Notes under the pieces: generated by a model
What the model saw: only the letters and a program-made list of their open reading frames with translations
Told to the model about the DNA's origin: nothing
Database searches by the model: none
In this document: piece after piece, positions 6,795 to 12,160 of the stretch
Layout: each line of letters opens with the position of its first letter
How positions within the stretch are numbered: position 1 is the stretch's first letter
NCBI GenBank assembly: GCA_017961625.1
Contig: JAGCWY010000030.1
Location: forward strand, 1 to 12,160
Length of the DNA stretch: 12,160 bases
Origin: Ruminococcus sp.
GTDB taxonomy: Bacteria; Bacillota; Clostridia; Oscillospirales; Ruminococcaceae
Direction: 5' to 3'
Made by a program: the position numbers and the translations under genes

Positions 6795-6870
6795 CTCTTT
6801 TAAAAGAGTATTTTTCAGCCATTCCGAAGGCAAACTACCGGATCTACAGTAACTTTTCCGCTATGATCCG
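6795..6870 (+). promoter_or_regulatory. Long 5' leader of plus-strand GGDEF gene with palindrome and stem
   Basis: The leader contains a perfect 14-base palindrome, CTCTTTTAAAAGAG (6795-6808), followed by a T-rich stretch. It then has a 6-bp inverted repeat, CGGATC (6839-6844) and GATCCG (6865-6870). The palindrome could be an operator just past the transcription start. The stem is too weak alone to call a riboswitch. Confidence 0.35.
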
Positions 6871-6905
6871 ATGAATATTCTACATCTTTAGGGGGAGACT
6901 GTTTT

Positions 6906-8207
6906 ATGAGTAAAATAAACATTGATACATTTTCGTATGAAAATTCAATTGATTACGTAAAAACATGCGTAGACGCAATACTTATTGTTGACGGCGCAGC
7001 AGATAGATACAAGGTCCTTTCAAAAAGCGGTATTTTTACAGATTTTATTGATGACAGTGGACGTTATAAGGACCTTATCGAGAAACTTTGGTATCACTTC
7101 AACAACAGTGATGAGACCGTAGCAGAAGGCTATCATGTATTCATGCCCACGTCAGGCAAATTCCAGGGAAAATACAGCAAAAGAATAAATATAAGCGTTG
7201 ACGATATCACTCATATAGTTCAGATGACAATATATCCTATTGAGGACGGAGAGGTTTACCTTTTCATCCTTGATGAATTGGACAAGAGTATGTTCGTTGA
7301 CGAAGAGCTTACAACGAAAAAAGTCGCTGCGATACAAAACACATATCTCTTCTCGATGTATATAGACCTCGTGAAGGATACCACCAGTAGCATCAGCGTT
7401 ACCGAGATATCAGACGAGGTAATGAACCAGCAGTTGAAATACTCTCAATGGAGAATGATGATAGTTAATATGATCGACGAGAAAGATCAGCCGACCTTCC
7501 TCGAAAAGACGGATCCCGAGTACCTGAAAAAGAACTTTGCTCCGGGACGCACATCCTCCTTTGACTGCCTTATGATGAACCTAGAGGGCAAATATATATG
7601 GGTAAAGCTCATATTCTGCCGTGCCGAAACAAGTAATGCTGACGACTTCCGATTTGTATTCATGGTACAGAATATACATGAGAATTCACTGGAACTTCTC
7701 CAGACGCTGAAAAAATATGAGCAGCTCGCATCGCGAGACTCTCTTACCGGTATTTTCAACCACGGAAGAATGGAAACCGAGATTGGCAACGCTATCACTA
7801 TGAAAAAGGCTGAAAACAAGAACATCTCTTTGATGATACTGGATATTGATTTCTTCAAGCACGTAAACGATAAATTTGGACATACCGCAGGAGATGTAAC
7901 TCTTGTAAAATTCACCAAGGTCATTTCCGATTACATAAGAGAACACAATGCCGTTCTCGGACGCTGGGGCGGCGAGGAATTCGTTATCGTTTGGTACGAT
8001 GTATGCATTGAGGAAGCTCTTAAGTACGCAGAAGATATACGATGCAAAGTCGCTAAAGAAGACTTCGGCAACATCGGCCAGATTACCTGCAGTATTGGTG
8101 TTACCGACCTTCATTCCTTAGACACATTCGATGACGCCTTTAACCGCATGGATCGTGCACTGTACAACGCAAAATCCAGCGGAAGAAACTGCGTAAAATC
8201 AGTATAA
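6906..8207 (+). CDS. PAS-like sensory/GGEEF diguanylate cyclase
   Basis: This 433-residue predicted soluble cyclic-di-GMP synthase starts at the ATG at 6906, with AGGGGGAG at 6890-6897. Residues 1-270 form a sensory part in which I see two PAS-like alpha/beta stretches (about 10-130, with SVDDITHIVQMTIYPIEDGEVYLFILDE; about 140-262, ending in RFVFMVQNIHE). A short helix with EQLASRDSLTGIFNHGR leads into the GGDEF domain, about 276-430. Its metal and GTP motifs are intact: DIDFFKHVNDKFGHTAGD starting at D313, GGEEF at 355-359 and the late MDRALYNAKSSGRN. The RxxD inhibitory site is degenerate (REHN followed by six, not five, residues). It lacks membrane helices. It is not simply a duplicate of the neighbouring GGDEF protein: the N-terminal parts differ and only the catalytic domains are alike. 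Enzymatic function is inferred from the intact motifs. Confidence 0.92.
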   Translation: MSKINIDTFSYENSIDYVKTCVDAILIVDGAADRYKVLSKSGIFTDFIDDSGRYKDLIEKLWYHFNNSDETVAEGYHVFMPTSGKFQGKYSKRINISVDDITHIVQMTIYPIEDGEVYLFILDELDKSMFVDEELTTKKVAAIQNTYLFSMYIDLVKDTTSSISVTEISDEVMNQQLKYSQWRMMIVNMIDEKDQPTFLEKTDPEYLKKNFAPGRTSSFDCLMMNLEGKYIWVKLIFCRAETSNADDFRFVFMVQNIHENSLELLQTLKKYEQLASRDSLTGIFNHGRMETEIGNAITMKKAENKNISLMILDIDFFKHVNDKFGHTAGDVTLVKFTKVISDYIREHNAVLGRWGGEEFVIVWYDVCIEEALKYAEDIRCKVAKEDFGNIGQITCSIGVTDLHSLDTFDDAFNRMDRALYNAKSSGRNCVKSV

Positions 8208-8218
8208 CAGCATAACAA

Positions 8219-8256
8219 AAAAGACCTGCAAATAAAAGTTAATTTGCAGGTCTTTT
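8219..8256. terminator. Bidirectional terminator between GGEEF gene and rfbC
   Basis: AAAAGACCTGCAAAT (8219-8233) and ATTTGCAGGTCTTTT (8242-8256) make a perfect 15-bp stem with an 8-base loop. T-runs follow on both strands. It serves both the GGEEF gene and the rhamnose operon, which ends at 8260. Confidence 0.9.
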
Positions 8257-8259
8257 ATT

Positions 8260-8868
8260 TTAGAACTTAAATGTATTACCTAGGGTATCCCATTTCTTGT
8301 CCTTATCTGAAAGATTGAGCTTTGTGCCATCCTCGAGAGAATAACCCTCACTGTCAGCGCTGCCGGGATATTCTCCTGTGAGCTCTGGCCACTTTATTCC
8401 AATCTCCGGATCATTCCATGCAAGTCCGCCCTCGTCGTTTGGGTGGTAGAAGTCGTCGCATTTGTAGCAGAATTCAGCCACATCAGTAAGTACAAGAAAA
8501 CCATGTGCAAATCCCTTGGGTATCAAGAACTGTTTTTTGTTCTCTTCCGTAAGTTCTACTCCGTACCACTTACCATAGGTCGTGCTTCCGCTTCTGAGAT
8601 CGACTGCTACGTCGAATACTCTTCCCTTGATAACACGTACAAGCTTTGTCTGCGGATACTGCTTCTGGAAGTGCAGTCCTCTCAGCACGCCCTTTGTTGA
8701 GCAACTCTGATTGTCCTGTACAAATACGATATCAATTCCTGCCTCTTCCATATCGCGCTGGCTGTAGGTCTCCATGAAGTAGCCGCGGCTGTCTCCGTGT
8801 ACAGCAGGAGTTATTACGCAAAGTCCTTCGATCCCGCCGACATTTTTCTCAACTGTTATCTGTCCCAT
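8260..8868 (-). CDS. rfbC: dTDP-4-dehydrorhamnose 3,5-epimerase
   Basis: RmlC/RfbC catalyses the third step to dTDP-L-rhamnose, epimerising C3 and C5 of dTDP-4-keto-6-deoxyglucose. The protein has 202 residues when started at the ATG at 8868, with AAAGGAGAT about 6 bases upstream. An in-frame ATG at 8910 would overlap rfbD by 43 bases and is less likely. The RmlC cupin signatures are present: GDSRGYFMETY (25-35), FVQDNQSCSTKGVLRGLHFQ (49-68) with the presumed catalytic base H66, KLVRVIKGRVFDVAVDLR (75-92), FLIPKGFAHGFLVL (114-127), and a Tyr near 135 as the likely acid. The length is slightly above the usual 180-190 because of a C-terminal tail. The start codon shares one base with the rfbD stop (TAATG), indicating translational coupling. 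It is the last gene of the operon. Confidence 0.96.
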   Translation of the reverse strand: MGQITVEKNVGGIEGLCVITPAVHGDSRGYFMETYSQRDMEEAGIDIVFVQDNQSCSTKGVLRGLHFQKQYPQTKLVRVIKGRVFDVAVDLRSGSTTYGKWYGVELTEENKKQFLIPKGFAHGFLVLTDVAEFCYKCDDFYHPNDEGGLAWNDPEIGIKWPELTGEYPGSADSEGYSLEDGTKLNLSDKDKKWDTLGNTFKF

Positions 8869-9755
8869 TACTGTATCTCCTTTAAATATCTTGCAAGTGC
8901 GTCCTGCCATACAGGTAGGGGCTTGAAGCCGTTTTCGACAAGCTTTGTCTTGTCCAGCCTGCTATTGAAAGGCCTTGCTGCCTTTGAGAGTCCGTATTCT
9001 GCCGTAGTAACAGGGGTTACCTTTGTTGACATTCCTGCCTGCCTGTATATCTCAACGGTGAAATCGTACCAAGATATATAGCCGCCCTCGTTTGTGGCGT
9101 GATAGTAGCCGTACTTTTCAGTCTCCGCCATATCAACAAGAAGTCTTGAAAGGTCAAGGGTATATGTAGGAGTTCCTATCTGGTCGCAAACAACTCTCAC
9201 CTCATCATGAGTCTTTCCCACATTTATCATGGTCTTGATGAAGTTCTTTCCGTTAACGCCGAATACCCATGCTATACGAACGACGAAGTATTTGTCTATG
9301 GTATTTGCAACTGCAAGCTCTCCGTCAAGCTTTGACTGTCCGTAAACGTTCTGTGGAGCGTAGTCTTTACAGTCTGGCTCCCACGGCTCTGTTCCCTGAC
9401 CGTTAAAAACGTAGTCAGTGGAAATATATATCATCTTACATTCAAGCTTTTTGCAGACATTTGCTATATTCTGAGTTCCGTCCACGTTTATAGCTCTTAC
9501 CTTGGGCTGATTCTCTTCATCCTCAGCCGCATCCACAGCCGTCCATGCCGCGCAGTGTATCACTATATCAGGCTTTACTTCGGATATCGCCTTATCAACT
9601 GCTTCCGCGTCGGTTATATCGAGCTGAACATAGGGATATTCCGTATCCACCGACTCAAGGATATCGCTTCCGACACCCTCATAACCGCGCTTTGCCAGCT
9701 CGTCCATCACGTCATGTCCGAGTTGTCCGCCTACGCCTGTTACAAATGCTTTCAT
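8868..9755 (-). CDS. rfbD: dTDP-4-dehydrorhamnose reductase
   Basis: RmlD/RfbD performs the last step, NAD(P)H-dependent reduction of the 4-keto group to give dTDP-L-rhamnose. It has 295 residues, the usual length. The start is ATG at 9755, with AGAGGTG upstream and only 3 bases after the rfbB stop. It is an extended short-chain dehydrogenase: Rossmann motif VTGVGGQLG (5-13), a STDYVFNG segment (112-119) and the catalytic YxxxK as Y138-K142 (YGQSK). The GGQLG form of the nucleotide loop and the CAAWTAVDAAE segment (68-78) distinguish RmlD from RmlB. It ends in the TAATG overlap with rfbC. Confidence 0.96.
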   Translation of the reverse strand: MKAFVTGVGGQLGHDVMDELAKRGYEGVGSDILESVDTEYPYVQLDITDAEAVDKAISEVKPDIVIHCAAWTAVDAAEDEENQPKVRAINVDGTQNIANVCKKLECKMIYISTDYVFNGQGTEPWEPDCKDYAPQNVYGQSKLDGELAVANTIDKYFVVRIAWVFGVNGKNFIKTMINVGKTHDEVRVVCDQIGTPTYTLDLSRLLVDMAETEKYGYYHATNEGGYISWYDFTVEIYRQAGMSTKVTPVTTAEYGLSKAARPFNSRLDKTKLVENGFKPLPVWQDALARYLKEIQ

Positions 9756-9758
9756 TAC

Positions 9759-10787
9759 TCACACCTCTGCACGGTTTCCGTACATTTTCTCATAGTAGTT
9801 CTGGTACTCGCCGGAAATGATAGTCTCCCACCACTCGCGGTTATCAAGGTACCATTTGATAGTCTTCTTTATGCCTTCCTCAAACTTTGTCTCAGGCAGC
9901 CAGCCAAGCTCGTTGTGTATCTTTGTAGGGTCAATAGCATAGCGCATATCATGGCCCTTTCTATCCTCAACATGAGTGATAAGGCTCTCAGGCTTTCCGA
10001 GCTCCTTGCATATCAGCTTAACAATATCGATGTTCTTCATCTCGTTGTGTCCGCCTACGTTGTATACCTCTCCTACTCTTCCCTTGTGTATGATAAGGTC
10101 GATTGCACGGCAGTGGTCCTCAACATAGAGCCAGTCACGAACATTGAGTCCCTCACCATAAACAGGGAGTGGCTTGTCTGCGAGAGCATTTGCTATCATA
10201 AGAGGTATCAGCTTCTCAGGGAAGTGATAGGGACCATAGTTGTTCGAGCATCTTGATATAGTCACAGGGAGACCATAGGTCCTGTTGTAAGCCATAACGA
10301 GAAGGTCTGCACCCGCCTTTGAGCTTGAATAAGGGCTACTGGTGTGGATAGGTGTAGTCTCTGTGAAGAAGAGGTCGGGACGGTCAAGTGGAAGGTCTCC
10401 GTATACCTCATCTGTGGATACCTGATGATATCTCTGGATACCATACTTACGGCAGGCATCCATGAGCACCTGTGTACCGAGGATATTTGTCTGGAGGAAT
10501 ATCTCGGGGTTCTCGATAGAACGGTCAACGTGGGATTCAGCCGCAAAGTTTACAACGATATCCGGCTTCTCCTCCTCGAAGAGCTTGTATATTGCTTCTC
10601 TGTCGCATATATCTATCTTCACGAAGCGGAAGTTGGGATTCTTCATTACAGGCTCGAGAGTCGAGAGATTTCCTGCATAAGTAAGCTTGTCAAGACAAAC
10701 TATCCTGTAATCCGGATATGTATTTAACATGTGGAATACGAAATTTGAACCTATAAATCCGGCTCCGCCGGTCACAAAAATTGTCAT
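9759..10787 (-). CDS. rfbB: dTDP-glucose 4,6-dehydratase
   Basis: RmlB/RfbB converts dTDP-glucose into dTDP-4-keto-6-deoxyglucose with tightly bound NAD+. It has 342 residues, close to family size. The start is ATG at 10787, with AAGGAG 7 bases upstream; that ribosome binding site overlaps the rfbA stop (TAAGGAG). Motifs: GGAGFIG (7-13), LDKLTYAGN (32-40), AAESHVDRSI (82-91), the catalytic triplet T125-D126-E127 inside VSTDEVYG, YSSSK (153-157), and RCSNNYGPYHFPEKLIPL, characteristic of RmlB. There are 10 bases between rfbA and rfbB and 3 between rfbB and rfbD, so the genes are co-transcribed. Confidence 0.97.
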   Translation of the reverse strand: MTIFVTGGAGFIGSNFVFHMLNTYPDYRIVCLDKLTYAGNLSTLEPVMKNPNFRFVKIDICDREAIYKLFEEEKPDIVVNFAAESHVDRSIENPEIFLQTNILGTQVLMDACRKYGIQRYHQVSTDEVYGDLPLDRPDLFFTETTPIHTSSPYSSSKAGADLLVMAYNRTYGLPVTISRCSNNYGPYHFPEKLIPLMIANALADKPLPVYGEGLNVRDWLYVEDHCRAIDLIIHKGRVGEVYNVGGHNEMKNIDIVKLICKELGKPESLITHVEDRKGHDMRYAIDPTKIHNELGWLPETKFEEGIKKTIKWYLDNREWWETIISGEYQNYYEKMYGNRAEV

Positions 10788-10797
10788 ATTTTTCTCC

Positions 10798-11685
10798 TTA
10801 ATACTTTATTTTTCCTTCGGCTACCTTACGTAAATGTGCGCCGTAAGGTGATTTTCCGTACTTTTCGGCAGACTTCATAAGTCCTGCCTCATCTATCCAG
10901 CCGTTGATGAACGCAATCTCTTCGGGAGCCGAGATTTCGATACCCTGACGGTTCTGAACCATCTGAACGAAGTTCGTAGCTTCTGCAAGGCTGTCCATTG
11001 TTCCCGTATCCAGCCATGCAAATCCTCTTCCGAGAAGCTGAACGTCAAGCAGCTCGTCGTGGAGATACATCTCGTTGAGAGTTGTTATCTCAAGCTCTCC
11101 TCTTGCCGAAGGCTTAACCTGATTTGCTCTCGCACTTACTCCAGAGGGATAGAAGTAAAGTCCGGTAACTGCGTAATTGCTCTTCGGCTCTGTAGGCTTT
11201 TCCTCAATGGAAAGTGCCTTGCCGTTCTTGTCAAAATCAACTACACCGAAGCGCTCCGGATCCGGTACGTAGTATCCAAAGACCGTTGCACGCTTTTTCT
11301 CCTCAGCGTTGCTCTTTGCTGCACGGAGGATAGAGCCGAAGCCGTTTCCATAGAATATATTGTCTCCCAGTACCATTGCGCAGGCATCGTCTCCTATGAA
11401 CTCTTCTCCGAGTATGAATGCCTGGGCAAGTCCGTCAGGACTTGGCTGTACCTTATAGCTGAGGTTTATTCCGTACTGCGATCCATCGCCCAGCAGTCTT
11501 TCAAAGTTCGGGAGATCTGTGGGGGTGGATATTATCAGTATGTCCTTTATCCCTGCAAGCATCAGCGTTGACAGCGGATAATATACCATCGGCTTGTCGT
11601 ATACAGGCAACAGCTGCTTTGATGTCACCATTGTCAGCGGGTACAGTCTTGTGCCGGACCCTCCGGCGAGTATTATGCCTTTCAT
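10798..11685 (-). CDS. rfbA: Glucose-1-phosphate thymidylyltransferase
   Basis: RmlA/RfbA joins dTTP and glucose-1-phosphate to give dTDP-glucose, the entry step of the rhamnose route and usually the point of feedback inhibition by dTDP-rhamnose. It has 295 residues, matching the family. The start is ATG at 11685, with AAAGGA about 9 bases upstream. Motifs: LAGGSGTRLYPLT (6-18), the nucleotide-binding P-loop; KPMVYYPLSTLMLAGI (31-46); LGDNIFYG with metal ligand D108; SIEEKPTEPKSNYAVTGLYFY; ARGELEITTLN; WLDTGT. It is the first of the four rhamnose genes. Upstream in the same direction lie a possible small ORF and an aminotransferase, so the operon promoter is probably outside the window. Confidence 0.97.
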   Translation of the reverse strand: MKGIILAGGSGTRLYPLTMVTSKQLLPVYDKPMVYYPLSTLMLAGIKDILIISTPTDLPNFERLLGDGSQYGINLSYKVQPSPDGLAQAFILGEEFIGDDACAMVLGDNIFYGNGFGSILRAAKSNAEEKKRATVFGYYVPDPERFGVVDFDKNGKALSIEEKPTEPKSNYAVTGLYFYPSGVSARANQVKPSARGELEITTLNEMYLHDELLDVQLLGRGFAWLDTGTMDSLAEATNFVQMVQNRQGIEISAPEEIAFINGWIDEAGLMKSAEKYGKSPYGAHLRKVAEGKIKY

Positions 11686-11705
11686 TGATCTTCGTCCTTT
11701 CCTGA

Positions 11706-11954
11706 TTATTTCATACGTTTTACCTTTTGTGAGTATTTTTCTGCGTTATAAGCGGACTGCTGTATTCGCCTGCCAAAAGCGTCGGTGCTTAAAAGACGGT
11801 GCCCGAAACCGGCAACGCCCTTTGCCTGACCGAGAGCATTATTTTTCTGAATATCGGTAAAGCATATCATCTCATGTTTACATAAAAATATACATTGTTC
11901 CCAGCGTGGATAAGTCACTAAACCATCCTCATGCTGGAATGTTTTATCACTCAA
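11706..11954 (-). CDS. Uncertain small ORF between aminotransferase and rfbA
   Basis: I do not recognise this protein. An open frame of 82 codons runs from a TTG at 11954, overlapping the aminotransferase stop by 8 bases, to a TAA 20 bases before the rfbA start. A better start may be the GTG at 11918, which has GAGGAT about 8 bases upstream and gives 70 residues. The product is basic at the C-terminus (KYSQKVKRMK), has three Cys early on and no signal peptide or membrane helix. It fills the only gap in an otherwise packed operon. That fits either a real small gene or a decayed remnant. Confidence 0.35.
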   Translation of the reverse strand: MSDKTFQHEDGLVTYPRWEQCIFLCKHEMICFTDIQKNNALGQAKGVAGFGHRLLSTDAFGRRIQQSAYNAEKYSQKVKRMK

Positions 11955-12160
11955 AACAGTTTCTGATAATTTCGATTATGATATCCTGCTGTTCCGGTGT
12001 CATCTTGTTATCACTTGGAAGACAAAGACCTCTTTCGTAGATATCTGCTCCCACATCAACAGCAGCACCGCGGTCGATATATGCATTGGACTGTCCTCTG
12101 CCGCTTCCGTTCACCGTTACGAAGCCGTTCATTCTGTATATCGGCTGCAGGTGCATTGGC
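11947..12160 (-). CDS. DegT/DnrJ/EryC1/StrS aminotransferase, C-terminal fragment (runs off right edge)
   Basis: This family consists of PLP-dependent sugar aminotransferases that convert nucleotide-linked keto-sugars to amino sugars for glycans. Only the last 70 codons are inside the window; the frame is open to the right edge, so the ATG at 12156 is internal, not a start. The fragment shows the conserved C-terminal signature: PMHLQPIY at the window edge, then DVGADIYERGLCLPSDNKMTPEQQ and a closing IIEIIRNCFE helix. This pattern is typical of the PglE/PseC-like branch, but the substrate cannot be told from this end. The PLP lysine and other active-site residues lie outside. It lies upstream of rfbABDC on the same strand, suggesting one surface-polysaccharide locus. 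Confidence 0.85.
   Translation of the reverse strand, partial: PMHLQPIYRMNGFVTVNGSGRGQSNAYIDRGAAVDVGADIYERGLCLPSDNKMTPEQQDIIIEIIRNCFE

Larger units (their letters stand above)
6538..6905. other. Shared control region of two divergent GGDEF genes
   Basis: These 368 bases hold the minus-strand promoter (6580-6608), a perfect 10-bp inverted repeat (6669-6702), the plus-strand promoter (6751-6778), a 14-base palindrome (6795-6808) and a weak stem (6839-6870) in the plus-strand leader. No gene is supported within it. Confidence 0.7.

Noticed and set aside
6815..6875. Possible cyclic-di-GMP riboswitch upstream of the GGEEF gene
   Set aside because: A GGCAAAC-like string is present, but the second conserved block (GACGCAAAGC-like) and the paired stems of the known class I riboswitch are missing.
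1..12160. Insertion sequences, prophage genes, tRNA/rRNA genes or CRISPR arrays
   Set aside because: I saw no transposase, integrase, terminal inverted repeats, cloverleaf-like sequence or spaced direct repeats anywhere in the window.

Overview
The window most likely comes from a cellulolytic Ruminococcus (Oscillospiraceae, Bacillota), close to the R. albus / R. flavefaciens group. The evidence is a secreted family 9 glycoside hydrolase with a poly-Thr linker and a C-terminal dockerin whose first calcium loop and DAVLIMQSLANP segment look ruminococcal, next to the start of a family 11 xylanase. Strong purine-rich ribosome binding sites, GTG starts, TTGACA/TATAAT promoters and moderate GC (judged by eye, not computed) fit. 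The species call is an inference.

Layout. (1) 1-3633, minus strand: the N-terminus of a GH11 xylanase running off the left edge, and upstream of it a complete CelK-like protein (signal peptide, CBM4-like, Ig-like, GH9, Thr linker, dockerin). Each has its own promoter, and a terminator lies between them. This is a plant-fibre-degradation locus. (2) 3952-5016, plus strand: a macro domain fused to a NADAR domain, a predicted ADP-ribose-handling protein transcribed alone from a good promoter and ending at a bidirectional terminator. (3) 5146-8207: two divergently transcribed GGDEF proteins. One is PAS-like/GAF/GGDEF on the minus strand, the other has a PAS-like sensory part plus GGEEF on the plus strand. 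Their shared 368-base control region holds a perfect 10-bp inverted repeat and a 14-base palindrome. (4) 8260-12160, minus strand: a polysaccharide-precursor operon in transcription order DegT-family aminotransferase (C-terminus only), an uncertain small ORF, rfbA, rfbB, rfbD, rfbC. The four rfb genes form a complete route from glucose-1-phosphate to dTDP-L-rhamnose. The genes are tightly packed (overlap or 3-10 base gaps for rfbABDC) and end at a bidirectional terminator.

How they fit together: regions 1 and 4 concern the cell surface (cellulosome enzymes, rhamnose-containing glycan). Region 3 would supply cyclic-di-GMP signalling, which in many bacteria controls surface behaviour. No direct regulatory link is visible. 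Region 2 is an independent nucleotide-modification function.

The two observations most worth following are these. The GH9 domain carries Thr at both positions where the catalytic base and catalytic acid normally sit, so it may be a dockerin-bearing pseudoenzyme or have altered chemistry. The macro-NADAR fusion stands without any ADP-ribosyltransferase toxin in the visible neighbourhood.
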